Made by a program: the position numbers and the translations under genes. The notes beneath the pieces are model-generated. The model was not told the DNA's origin and searched no databases. It worked only from the letters and a program-made list of their open reading frames with translations. A DNA stretch of 64,000 bases, from assembly GCA_013399855.1 (NCBI GenBank), contig VXAY01002818.1:310039-374038 (forward strand), read 5' to 3'. This DNA is from Oxyruncus cristatus (taxonomy: Eukaryota > Chordata > Aves > Passeriformes > Cotingidae). This document shows positions 12,372 through 23,031 of the stretch, in pieces (the first letter of the stretch is position 1; each line of letters opens with the position of its first letter).

Positions 12372-15300
12372 CTTTTAGTTCATGCCATTTCCACAAGCAA
12401 CTGTGTAGTGGAGGTGTCTACTAAACATTAGTGCTGTTAGAAGCAGGTTATAAAAACTGCGTGGACCAGCTCCAGAAATGTGCTTGGGCAGGGGCAGGGA
12501 TTTGCAGATACAGAATGGGCACTCAGGGAGAAGTCTCACACAGTGGTACCCAACTGTTCATTAATATTTTTCATGTTATTTTTCTGGTTTTATAGCTTTC
12601 TTTTTTTTCTTTTTTTATTTCAAGCACTAGTCATTGAATGTAAAGGCAATAATTGTCCCTGCATGAAAGTTACGCTTTTTCATATACATGTCTTTTATTA
12701 TGGCAATTGAATTCTCATCACTGACCCATATTTATCCTTATGCCTATAGGATATAGACTTCTTCAGTTCTTGTCTCCATTGCTGTGCTGTATTGATCAAG
12801 CAATTTGCAACCTGTCCTTCCCTTAATGTCATTTCCAAACATCCATCTACCTAGCCTCCTATCTCTCCCAGGCAAATACTTGGTAGATTCAGTCTTCTCC
12901 AATACAGGATGGCATTACTTCTGTATTTAAATGCCACATAATATACATAAATGGATACATGATATGCAGAAATTCATGAAGAATCTCCCTGTAGATGTTA
13001 AGCAAACCCTAATGTTATTATACGGGAAAGTGAGATAGAAGGATGCCTTAAAAATAGACAAACAAATAAAAGTGATAAACAGAAATTTATAGAGGACTGT
13101 CCTAATAATTGCCTCCTTCAGCAGTCAGAACAACAACAAAAAAGCCCAAGGAAAGAGAATAATCTGCCCCTCTGTAGGAGAACACACGTTGATTCCATTT
13201 CTCCTGAAAAAGTTTAAATGGTAAAATTTGGATCACTTTTGTATTGATGTAACAGAAGCAGTTTCAGAAGAATGATTTTCAGCCTGTGGAAGTGATATAA
13301 AACCAGATCTGTAAAGCAATGCAGTTGTTTTCACTTTCATTTTAACACAATTGTTATCTTAAGAAATTTTGTCCATCCCATGCAAGCTGGATCCCTAGAC
13401 CAAAGCCCTCTGATAAGTGTCTGCTCTTAAGGAAAAAAAAAAATTTATGTCACAGGAAGACAATTTTCAATCTCTTTGCAAAGTAAAGAGTTTAGTTTGC
13501 ATTGTAGAGTGTATTAGACTCTCAAAGAAAAATTACTCCTTAGTCCGTTAAAAAGGACACAGAACTTTGAGATCTTTCTAAAGAAAGTAAATATCTGAAG
13601 GCTTGTAAGAGCTTATCCAACTTTAAGTTTTCTAGAATATATATGTATTTATAAGTACTTATACATACAATTACATAAGTATTTATAAATATTTAATATT
13701 TTGTTGTTATTATTTTATGTAGACCTCCTGTTTTAGATACCAAATTAGCATCTGAACAGTTCTTGCTATGCTGTTCTACTTTCTGTAGGTCTCTGCATTC
13801 TTTAAGTTAGGAAGGACTACAAAGGGCTGGTCACAGAGGCTCAACTGGAGGATTGGGACCTTGATGTATAGTACATATGAGCTTGCAAAACTCTAGTGTG
13901 TTTCCTAGCATTGAATTTAAAGTTTCTGCATGAAGCATTGAAATAAAATTTGTTCCTAGCCTTTGATAACAAGCCTTTTCACACAAATTTGCACTTGATA
14001 TCTCTTTAAGTTTGCACAGGAGCCAGCGTGCTGAAAATATATGAGGAGTAGTTAAGTGCTCCCACCTGATGTTGGTTCAGATCACTAGAAGGATGTTCTT
14101 ATAAACAAAGAGCTGCAGGCCATGTCAGAGCCCCTTTCCTCTGCCTAATCCACAGCTCAGTTAAGAAATAACATGTTTTTCTTCATTCAGGACATCTTTT
14201 ATCTTTTCTTCTTCTCATGTGTCTGTGGGGTGTTTTTTTTATTCTCCTCTTTGCTATCATACTGCTGCAGAATGTTGATGAGAGTACTTAGGCCAATCCT
14301 AGAGTGATTTTGTGTTATTGTGGGTTTTTTTTTTTCCTTCGGGTCTGGCAGTACCTGATCCCAGCCTTTAAGAATACCATGTGGCTTAGATTGTCTGAAC
14401 ACTGGATATTGTCTTTATGATGACACCTTTCCTCACCTCTCCTGAGGAAAGGAGATGCTTTAGAAGACAAAGAAGAAATGTTTCTCTCATTGAATCTTGC
14501 AAAAGAACAAAAACTACTCTGTCTTCTATGCGTTGTGAGCAAAAATCACAGGATGGAGTCATATTGGAGAGGAGAGAAAACAAAAGTTCAGTGACAGTGT
14601 TCAGGGTCAGTAGGTTCCAAATGTACCCTTACTTTTACATCTGTTGCACTGATTTATATACAAGGTGGAGGTTAACTGTTTTCTGTTTTCCTTTTTCTAC
14701 AACTTCTACTGGGCTCAGAGCATATGCTTTCTTGATAGTATTTAAAAGAACCCTTGAGTTAGTTTCTTTGGGGGGGGGGAGTGTGGAAATTTGACTAGAC
14801 CCGGTGAAAAGCTCCATTTTAAAATTGTACCTTCTATGCTTGCTAAAAATGCAAAGAAATCGTTTTCACTTTGCACTGTTTTCTAGGATGTAGCTGTATT
14901 TTTAGCAGCAGTGCTTAATAGAAAAATACTTGCACCAAACCCTTGTTCCCACTGTAGCTGTAGCTGCTAGGCGTGCTTGATGGTTGATGATTTTCTGTGT
15001 TGGTTGGAGCTAGAGAGGTGAAAATATTAAAGCCAACTCAGTAGAATGAGAGAAAATGAGGTATAGCTTTATAGAAAATTACCGAAAGTTTGACTAAATC
15101 AAGGGAAATTACAGAGAGTCTCGCACCAGGTAGGGTGAAATTTAGCTCGCATAGGTGCATGTACAAGCCCCTGATTCTGTCTTACATTGATGCACTTCTG
15201 CCACAGGTAGGGAAGGCATAGGAAAAATAGTTGCCTTTCTTTGTATTATCTCAACAGTCCTTGTAAGTTTACATCAATCACAAATCTTTCCAAAATTCTG

Positions 15301-15459
15301 TGGAAGAAAAAGGTATATAGGAGTGAGACTTTCCCAAAGCTGTAAGGAAATGTGCTGGTATCAGTTAGAAGGGTAAAATGTTTACCCAAGGGTTTTGTAG
15401 TAGGGCAGATACCCTGATGTAGCTTTATTGGTAGAACAAAACGTCTATTGTAGATTACT

Positions 15460-15548
15460 TATGTGCACCCTTAACTGAATGTATGCAAATCCATTGGGCT
15501 TAATGGCACTATTCATGTATGCAAAGTTAGACAGTGCTTTAGGCCTCC
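15460..15548. repeat. Eroded palindromic amniote repeat relic
   Basis: The segment holds CCTTAACTGAATGTATGCAAA, CCATTGGG, AATGGCACTATTCATGTATG and AAAGTTAGACAGTGCTTTAGGCC in an imperfect inverted arrangement. This matches my recollection of a mid-repetitive element common in birds, turtles and crocodilians. That element has arms of the TTAAGCATGTG type around a core of the CCATTGAAGTCAATGGG type. The family name is not asserted. A second copy appears at 56,466. Confidence 0.4.
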
Positions 15549-16936
15549 CAGTCAAGCTATTCTATTGTTAGTTCAACAGAAAAGCAAAGCATTTCCTCCA
15601 GTTTTCCCTTGGTTAAACTTATGAAAGTACTGGTAGGAACAATCTGCAATGAAAAAATAGTATTGAATACTTACAACGAAAAACATTCAGGCTTTGTCAC
15701 CAAAAGTGTTAATAGAAAACAATAATTTCCATGGAATTTATTTTTGCTAAGTTTTTAAGAAGGCCAAACCTTAAAAAAGCCTGCAGTAACTGTGAACAGC
15801 AAAAGCTTACTGCAATTCCAGATTTACATGGCCTTTAAAAAAAACCCCACAACCTCAAAATCAGGGGACCACTTATAGGTTGCAAAGACTTTTGATTAAG
15901 TTCAGTCCTCTGAGTAAGATATTACAAAAATCATGCTTTGTTTGAGCAATGGTGGCTTAGAGAATATGGTTCATACACAGTAAAACATTGGAATCATCCA
16001 CGAAGCAGGCAGCAACAAACATTTCTCAGTAAGAGTGTGTAAAAATGCAGTGATGTGTTTTGTAATGGATATCTGTGTATGACGTAATTCTGCCATGTTG
16101 CAATTACATGCCTAAAGACATTAATAGCATAAAGCATATTTTAAAAGTCATTGGTGAACCTATTAATTTCTACATCTCCAAGTGTTTGTCATTTATCATG
16201 AAATACTCAAATGTCTTTTGCATTGTTTCAAAAAACCTGCCCATATTTAAATAAAAGCCTCCTTTAAGTGCCCATGCTACATGTTTCTTTTTGTCTGTTT
16301 GAGAACTGTGAAACTAGGGAATTAATAATTATTTCACTTGGAAAGGTATAAAGCAAATTCCATTGCCTTTTTCTGATTAGAATCTTCCCTGCTGGTTTAA
16401 TTAAAAATGGCCATGTGACAACCAAAGAAAGCATCTCTCCTTCGGGGTGGAGGGAATGCTATTGTATTTTCCAGTAAACAGTGAATCCTGAAGCTCCGGA
16501 GTTATAAAATTTAAATGCTTAATGCAAATGAAAAATGCAGACTCAGGTCAACTATAGACAAATGTCACTAGACTGGATGCAAAATGCACTGCAGGCAGAA
16601 AAGATGACATTTATCAGTCATCCATACATCAGTAACTAAAACAATTTTAGGGTTGTCTAGACAGGCATCTATTATTCCTTAAATTTAAAAGCTTTAGTAG
16701 AAAGACAACAGCAAATGCTCTATTTATATTGAGGTGGGGTTTTTTTGTGGTTTTCTTTTTAGACAAGACAAGATAAGGAAAGGAAAAATGATAGTTTTCA
16801 AAATGAAAAGTACAAATTTGCTTTTCTTTCTCTATGACTTTTTTAAAAAAATCTTTGCTGTCTGGGTAAAGGAGGTTTTCTTGGCATGTTCAGAAGGCAA
16901 TTTAAGTGAATTATCAGAGTGTGCATGCAATGCTGG

Positions 16937-16951
16937 CTGTAATTATTACAG
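16937..16951. other. 15-bp palindrome with homeodomain-type core
   Basis: CTGTAATTATTACAG is an inverted repeat with 7-bp arms around one T. The larger GGCTGTA/TACAGCC pair (16,935-16,941 and 16,952-16,958) overlaps it. It contains TAATTA/ATTA motifs of the kind bound by homeodomain proteins. It could be a regulatory site inside a conserved element or simply a chance palindrome in AT-rich DNA. Confidence 0.3.
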
Positions 16952-18339
16952 TACAGCCCTGTAATATTGAGCTTAATTACTGTGTACAGTGTTTGGTCTT
17001 TATGTTTTCTGCTTAATTTACCCTGTATAGTTAACATGAATTTAGTGAAATCATTATGCACCTTTCAGGTTTCTTCTTTGAGAAAAAAATATTTATATTC
17101 TCAGGACAAACAAACTAGGATAGATACAAATATTGAAGTACATGGTTCTGGTGGATGGATCTCTTCCTTGCTTATGTTGCTTTATTGCTTATGTAGAGCC
17201 ACGATTCTTCAAATATATATTGATATGCTGAATTAAGGTCCCATTACCTGCAAAAGAAACACTTGTAAGTTTCAATTTCAACTAAATATTTTCATTACTG
17301 GTTTTTTCTTTTCATTTTTATTCCATACAGTAACAGGCATTTTTGAAAGAACATGAACAAAATTGCAATTATTCTCTTTACCACGCAAAACGCATAGTAC
17401 AGTTTTTAGAATGAATGAAATTACTTGTATGATAAAATTATTTATGATAAAATAAATATACTTAAAAGTGCTTTACAGTTAATCTCTGGATATACTCTAC
17501 TTAAGCAGAAGCAGTATAGCCCTGCTGCTCATCTGCAGTCTGTTCTTCATTAATACTTCTTGTGTTTGCAGACCTTGCTTTTATATCACCTCTTCTAGTA
17601 GGAGGAAACAGCTCAGTCTCATGTTGCCCCTCTGGCAGCAAGGCTGAAGCGTTGACTAGTCAAGCCTTGGACTTTAGTGCCAGTGGTTTAGAGCTCTGCA
17701 AATGTAAGGTCATTTCTATCTTTTCCATGCAGAGCAGAGAAACTGAGTAGCAGAGGAACTTGGTAAAGATACAGAAGCAAATAAAGCTGCTTGCACAGTG
17801 GGCCTTAACAGAGTGTGCTGACTTTTGAAAAAGATGTACGCTTTTAAAGGGTCAAGATGAAACACAAACTGCTTGTGAAAGAAGATGTAAGAAAATGCTT
17901 AAAAAAATGAACAATAAAAATAAATCAAGGGGTTCAGCTGTGAACCTTCCATCACATTCACTGCCTTTCAGAAAAGGTGTAACACCTATGCACATTGAAA
18001 GGGCTTAGGGGCTTAGGTTGGTTTTGTTCTGGTTTTTCCTGCTTACAGCTCTTGTACAGTTCTTACCTTCTGTGTCTGCTAGGAAGAGGCGATGCATTTG
18101 TATAACATCATGATTCTCATATTTCGTCAACTTTAGAATGTCAGGCAGAGGTAAAGAAACTGACACTGAAGGATTTCGGTAAACATGGATTCACTCATGT
18201 CCAGCTGCGTGTACAATACCAACATGTTAATATTTGGAAAGAACTTTGAAGCAATTAAATATATTACAGAAGTGCAAATTAATACTGCAGTAAAGTGTGG
18301 ACATGGTAAGCTCCCTTATTTTTAATCTGGCAGAGGTCA

Positions 18340-18700
18340 TAGGACCTCATCACTCATAACTTCATCAATGTGCACAAGCGTCTGAAGGGACAGTGTCAAG
18401 AAGATGGAGCCAGGCTCTTCTCAGTGGTGCCGAGCAACAAGACAAGAGGCAATGGGCAGAAACTGATGCACAGGAAGTTCCATCTGAATATGAGGAAGAA
18501 CTTGTTCACTGTGTGGGTGACTGTACAGTGGGACAGGTTGCCCAGACAGGTTGTGGAGTCTCCCTCAGTGGAGATATTCAAGTACTGTCTGCATGTAATC
18601 CTGTGCAACCTGCTCTGGGATGACCTTGTTTGGGCAGGGAGGTGGTACCATGTGACCCACAGTGGTCCCTTCCAACCCGACTGATTCCCTGATTCTGTGA
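18340..18700 (+). mobile_element. CR1 LINE fragment, ORF2 C-terminus and 3' end
   Basis: This is a 5'-truncated CR1 non-LTR retrotransposon in plus orientation. The frame translates to the characteristic end of CR1 ORF2 (the reverse transcriptase protein), with pieces such as [48 protein letters not shown] and CNLL. After this the 3' untranslated end runs to GATTCCCTGATTCTGTGA, a decayed version of the ATTCTRTG terminal repeat. The 5' boundary is approximate. It has no start of ORF2 and no ORF1, so it is a dead copy. Its closest relative in the window is the minus-strand copy at 20,044. Confidence 0.9.
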
Positions 18701-18904
18701 AAATGCTGAATGCATCGAAAATATATACTCCTTTTGATTATAAATACGTATAATTTTGGCAGCTTTATCTCTTGTTTAGGTGGATGAACCTTCCAGTATG
18801 AGAGGGTGTCGTGCTCTGAGAGAACTGCCTCACCTGAGGAATAAACAGACACAGACAACCTCTCAGCTTCGACCCCCAGAACAGAGCATTTGGTGTGGTT
18901 GAAC

Positions 18905-19135
18905 GGAACCGCTCCAGGCACAGGTCCCGCTGAGAGCGGGGGGAGGCTGCAGCGGGGTCGGTGCGGCCGCGGCCGGGGCCGGTGCGGGGCCGCGCTCCCC
19001 CGCCTCCCGGGGGCTGTGCGTGGGCGCTGCGCACTGCCCCCGCTGCCCACGAGGTGGGGCTGCAGCAATAGGTTTCCGTCCCTGTGCCGAGGAGGCGTGA
19101 GCGGCTCCGAGCCGCTCTGAAAGGCGACGTTCGGC
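18905..19135. promoter_or_regulatory. Small CpG island
   Basis: A short block that is dense in CpG and G+C, in sharp contrast to the AT-rich surroundings. It holds GCGGCCGCGGCC-type words at about 18,964-18,980 and several G4 runs (18,938, 18,954, 18,975, 18,986). CpG islands in vertebrates usually mark promoters or other unmethylated regulatory DNA. No gene is visible next to it within the window, so it may serve a long noncoding RNA, a distal element or an unannotated first exon. Small open frames across it on both strands are a side effect of few stop codons in GC-rich DNA. Confidence 0.6.
19099..19117. other. Perfect 9-bp hairpin palindrome in CpG island
   Basis: GAGCGGCTC C GAGCCGCTC is a perfect inverted repeat with a single-base centre at the right edge of the CpG island. 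It could be a dimeric protein-binding site or form a short hairpin in RNA. There is no direct evidence for either. Confidence 0.4.
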
Positions 19136-19348
19136 TTAACAATTCAAATGTATTCCTGTTAATTTGTATTTGATAAAGGTTCAGGAGTCTTTTGTTGTGT
19201 GTCTAGTTAGCCTGCGTGTTACACTGAGAGCGTTTGCAAATTTTCTGTTTGATTCTGAGCCTCACTGTGAATTTTTATGTGGCTGTATACCTGCGTGTAT
19301 TTGTTTATACGTGTGTTTGTGTGTGTGTCTGCGTTTGAAGGGTGGGCA

Positions 19349-19357
19349 TATAAAAGG
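19349..19357 (+). promoter_or_regulatory. Consensus TATA box candidate
   Basis: TATAAAAGG matches the strong TATA consensus and is flanked by a GGGTGGGC-like 5' side and a GC-richer 3' side. It lies about 210 bases right of the CpG island. A start site would be expected about 25-30 bases downstream, near 19,380, where TTCACCG gives a weak initiator match. No downstream gene is recognised, so the assignment rests on the motif and CpG island alone. Confidence 0.3.
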
Positions 19358-20043
19358 CAGGAAGAAAAATCTGTGTCTTCACCGTTGCTATTCTCATGAA
19401 TGAAGTGGTAAAGCACAGAGCAATGCCTCATCTCTACACAATGCCATTACATTATTCAGAGACAGGTGGAGATTAAGGATTTGATTGTCTTCTGTGTATA
19501 GCTCAGTGGGTCCAATGCTCAGTACCCAAAATTGAGACAGGACAGTGCTTAGCTTTCAGAAACCCGTCTTTTCTCTGTGGGTTCCTCTCGGACAGTTTAT
19601 TAAAGTAAGGGCTCAACATCCTCATGCCAGTCTTTAGCATCTAGTTATCACATCCTCTTTTTAAAGGGTCAAGACCCCCTGTGGCAGATGCCTCTAAACA
19701 CTCAAAGGCTGAAAAAAAAATAATGAAGTCAGGTGGGGTGGAGGTACAAGTGTGCTTGCCCTGATGGTTGACAGCAGATTCAGGGCTACAGTTACTTGAA
19801 CAAAAGTGCCAGTGATTTGGTGCTCAGATCCATGACCATGCATCTCCTTTTAGATCTTGGCCCTTTGTGGAGGGCAGGATACTTGAACTGGGGAAACATG
19901 TCCTTTCCCTTTCCTCTTATGCACAGAATTTGCAAAGTCTTAATTCAGGTGCAAGATCTTCAGGCACTATCTAAACCTTTGCTACCGCTGTATTGCTTGG
20001 CTGCAATGAGACACTGTAGAGGTCTCAGCACTCAGCGTGTACT

Positions 20044-20778
20044 AATCATAAAATCACTGAATGTGTAAGGTTAGAAGAGACCATCTGGTCCAACCTTCCT
20101 GCACAAGCAGGGTCATCCTAGAGCACGTTGAACAGGATTGTATCCAGACGGTTCTTGAATATCTCCACTGAGGGAGACTCCACAACCTGTCTGGGCAACC
20201 TGTTCCACTGTACAGTCACCCACACAGTGAAGAAGTTCTTCCTCATACCCAGATGGAACTTCCTGTGCATCAGTTTCTGCCTATTGCCTCTTGTCTTGTT
20301 GCTTGGCTCCATCTTCTTGACACCGTCCCTTCAGATACTTACGTACGTTGACAAGGTCTCCTCTCAACCATCTCTTCTCAAGGCTGAACAGCCTTTCCTC
20401 ATAAGAGAGGTGCTCCATTCCCCTGATCATCTTTGTTGTTCTCTGCTGGACCTGCTCCAGGAGTTCCATGTCTCTCTTGTACTGAGGAGCACAGAACTGG
20501 ACACAGCATTCCAGATGTGGCCTCACCAGGGCTCAATATCGGGGCAGGATCACCTTCCTTGACCTGCTGGCCATGCTCTTTCTAACACACCCCAGAATAC
20601 CATTGGCCTTCTGTGTGACAAGGACACACTGCTGACTCGTGGTCAGCTTGTCCACCAAGACCCCCAGTTCCTTCTCTGCAGAGCTGCTTTCCAGTAGGTC
20701 AGCCCCCAGCATGTACTGGTGCATGGGTTGTTCTACCCCAGGTTCAGGACCCTGCATTTGCTTTTGTTAAATTTCAGA
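20044..20778 (-). mobile_element. CR1 LINE fragment, longer ORF2 tail (minus strand)
   Basis: A 5'-truncated CR1 in minus orientation, with its 3' end at about 20,044 (ATAAAATCACTGAATG, a decayed ATTCTRTG terminus). Read on the minus strand it encodes the C-terminal third of the CR1 reverse-transcriptase protein in broken frames: [83 protein letters not shown], then MHRKFHLGMRKNFF and RLPRQVVESPSVEIFK. Frames are interrupted by shifts at about 20,530 and 20,300. Relative to the copy at 18,340 it lacks about 22 bases after GATGGAGCC, so it lost the LFSVVP region. It is a dead copy. Confidence 0.93.
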
Positions 20779-20833
20779 AAGCATGTGGTTAGTGTGAGCA
20801 GTGTTGATATTCATTCTTCAGAAACTGCACTGC

Positions 20834-20965
20834 TGTCATGGTTTAGCCCATCCCCCTCAGTTTTAAGGTTAGTTCCAGGTGAAATTCCGGCTAAGTAGCC
20901 AACTGCCTTCCTTTTTTGTTGTGAGATGTACTTCTGACTAATGAAGTTCTCTGTAGTTTAGACCC
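20834..20965 (+). mobile_element. Degraded LTR fragment (5' end), plus orientation
   Basis: The stretch starting TGTCATGGTTTAGCCCAT, then CCCCTCAG and TTCCAGGTGAAATTCCGGCT, aligns closely with the terminus of the LTR-like element at 59,494-60,641 read on the opposite strand. Similarity fades after about 20,920 and the right boundary is uncertain. A possible continuation to about 21,110 (a GGAAAAAGTATTTAAATC patch resembling an LTR TATA region) is weak. No matching other end or target duplication was found, so this is a truncated or badly decayed copy of an old endogenous retroviral LTR. No viral coding sequence is present. Confidence 0.6.
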
Positions 20966-22380
20966 TGTGTAAATTAGATTATTCCTCTTTTGATGTTGGA
21001 TCTAGCATAAGACTGGAATCTCACCTTCCTAAAAAGTGTCTGGGTTACTTTTGACATGACATTGGAAAAAGTATTTAAATCTTGTGACCTGTTTTAAGAA
21101 TCTTGGTCAGGTGTCAGAGGTTCTTCTGTACTGGAGGTTGTCTCTTCTTTACAGTGTAACATCAAGAAGCAAGAGGCTGATGAGCCAGGAGCACCTCCCA
21201 TGTAATAATAATGATAATGGGAGTGTGTGGTGAGGAGGTATCCGTGGGTGTCTCCAGAATGCAATACAGTGTGGTCTCAGTCTGAGGTAGTTGCACAAGC
21301 TGTTTTGGTTACTTTAGACTTATGAATGCAGAGAGGTATGGAGGGAGATGGGGGGAAAATTATGTTTGGCTGATGAAGTGGCTGTCACCTTTTTACACAG
21401 GTGTATATTACTATGAAATTAATATAATTCTTAATCTTCCTGCCTGCTTGTGATTGGTAAAACCTGTGAGATTATTTGGAAATACCTGTTTAGGGTATGT
21501 CCATCTGATGGATGTGCCATCCCTCCAGCATTGCTCAAGCATGCAAGGGACTCTTTGTAAGCTCCTGTCAGAGTGGCAAACCTTGAACACTTTCTTCTTA
21601 ATTCATTTGTCAGAACACAAACACACCTGAGCACCTTTGATCTAGAAACACAGGGTAATGTTTCTAGTTAAGTGTCTTCTGAATTTTTACTGTGACTGCA
21701 TCTCTCCATGTATGCCAAAAAAACCCCCCAAAAAACCCCCAAAAAAACCCTGGAATAGCAGTATGATTTTTGTTCTCAAAGAATGCAGAGTGATCCTTTC
21801 CAACTTTCATGTTTCTTTCTAGATTTTTTTTTTAAACTTCAGGGAAAGTTGCTGAACTGCTGTTGGTCAGACTAAAGTAGGAATGTCTGAAATGACATTC
21901 TATCAACAGGAGAGTGTCTGTCTCCTTTTCTTCTTTTATTTTAAGGTATCCTGTGAGGTTAAGAAAAGGTAAGAGGGTTTTAGAGCCTTTTGCCTGCAGG
22001 ATAATGGTTGAAAGAACTGCAGAAAATGGAGGAAAAATTTCAGGAAAGTTACCTGAGCCCCAACAAGAATGACCAGTCGTGACGCAATCTGTGAAACTGA
22101 GACTCTAAGGTGTGACTAAGTACCAGCAAGACTAGGGTAGACCATGTGAGTGTTTCAGATGAGATTGTCCCTGGTACTGCGCACTTATTCCACAGTCTGT
22201 GTTGATTTTGAATATTAATTTTAGATAGAGAAGTAGGTATGCTCTGCATGCAAACATAATAAAGGGTGAAAACTTATCCATGAGATGTACCTCATGGTGA
22301 GCCAATGGAGTAAGAATGGCAAGATGTTACTACTGTGTGCAATGGTAATGAACATAGTAAGAAGAGATCAGCTGTAACTT
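20966..22380. other. Noncoding stretch right of LTR fragment
   Basis: No gene is recognised. The first part may still belong to a decayed LTR. At 21,714-21,750 alternating A and C blocks (A7 C6 A6 C5 A7 C3) form a low-complexity tract. The remainder is unique sequence. Confidence 0.55.
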
Positions 22381-22420
22381 AACTTTCTTTCTTTTTCTTT
22401 CTTTCTTTCTTTCTTTCTTT
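22381..22420. repeat. CTTT microsatellite, left side of gap
   Basis: The sequence is mostly CTTT tetranucleotide repeats that run straight into the N gap. It is a polypyrimidine/polypurine tract that probably continues inside the gap. Confidence 0.95.
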
Positions 22421-22628
22421 NNNNNNNNNNNNNNNNNNNNNNNNNNNNNNNNNNNNNNNNNNNNNNNNNNNNNNNNNNNNNNNNNNNNNNNNNNNNNNNN
22501 NNNNNNNNNNNNNNNNNNNNNNNNNNNNNNNNNNNNNNNNNNNNNNNNNNNNNNNNNNNNNNNNNNNNNNNNNNNNNNNNNNNNNNNNNNNNNNNNNNNN
22601 NNNNNNNNNNNNNNNNNNNNNNNNNNNN
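22421..22628. other. Assembly gap (208 N)
   Basis: There are 208 undetermined bases bounded by CTTT repeats on the left and TTCC/TTCTT repeats on the right. The gap almost certainly reflects failure to read or assemble the microsatellite. The true length is unknown. Confidence 0.99.
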
Positions 22629-22775
22629 TCCTTTCTTTCTTCCTTTTTTTCCATTCTTCCTTCTTTTCCATTCTTCCTTCTTTTCCATTCTTCCTTCTTT
22701 TCTTCCTTCCTTCCTTCCTTCCATCCATCCTTCCTTCCTTCCTTCCTTCCTTCCTTTCTTTCTTCCTTTCTTTTT
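22629..22775. repeat. TTCC/CTTT microsatellite with 17-bp tandem units
   Basis: Pyrimidine-only repeats. Three exact tandem copies of the 17-mer CCATTCTTCCTTCTTTT occupy 22,651-22,667, 22,668-22,684 and 22,685-22,701. TTCC tetranucleotides follow to about 22,775. The minus-strand lysine/arginine-rich frames across it are translations of GGAA/GAAA repeats and are not genes. Confidence 0.95.
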
Positions 22776-23005
22776 CAGGCTGCTATTTGTGCTACAGAGC
22801 CCTAGGAATGGCATCTATCCAAATAATGATTGTTACAATGTTTGTATTTTAATTAAATTATGTAATTAAAATGGAACAATCTTTTAGACTGCCTTTCTTA
22901 AGACAAGAGCCTAAGCAGTAGCCCCTTAGGATGGTAGGAAGATACCATTGCACCAGGAACACGTGTTGCTCAGCAGCAGGAGGCTCCACGCAGCAGTCGA
23001 CCATC

Positions 23006-23031
23006 ATTATAGCTGTGCATTATAGCTGTGC
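23006..23031. repeat. 13-bp tandem duplication
   Basis: ATTATAGCTGTGC occurs twice in immediate succession without mismatch (23,006-23,018 and 23,019-23,031). It is probably a recent slippage or duplication event. Confidence 0.85.

Larger units (their letters stand above)
10475..18339. other. AT-rich noncoding stretch with possible conserved blocks
   Basis: No gene is recognised. A slightly GC-richer patch lies at about 11,850-12,560. An AT-rich low-complexity patch occurs around 13,630-13,700. The blocks at about 16,180-16,480 and 16,540-17,000 have a mixed, non-repetitive composition with TAATTA-type words and a palindrome, and could be conserved noncoding elements. That is an impression, not a measured result. 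The open frames here (up to 125 codons) look random. Confidence 0.55.
18701..20043. other. Spacer between inverted CR1 copies
   Basis: This interval of about 1.3 kb holds the CpG island, the TATA motif and a short GT-rich patch at about 19,310-19,330. The remainder, 19,400-20,043, is unique sequence with no recognisable gene or repeat. Confidence 0.6.

Noticed and set aside
17548..17760. Possible exon after TTGTGTTTGCAG
   Set aside because: The acceptor looks reasonable, but the downstream frame has no coding-like codon use, no clear donor and no recognisable peptide.
18565..19068. 167-codon minus-strand open frame
   Set aside because: One part is antisense CR1 and another is the GC-rich CpG island, where stop codons are rare. 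It has no recognisable domain and no continuity of composition.
20128..20562. 144-codon plus-strand open frame
   Set aside because: It lies antisense to the minus-strand CR1 ORF2 remnant. The real coding sense is on the minus strand and is broken.
22330..22814. Minus-strand lysine/arginine-rich frames up to 148 codons
   Set aside because: They are translations of GGAA/GAAA microsatellite through the N gap, with most residues undetermined.
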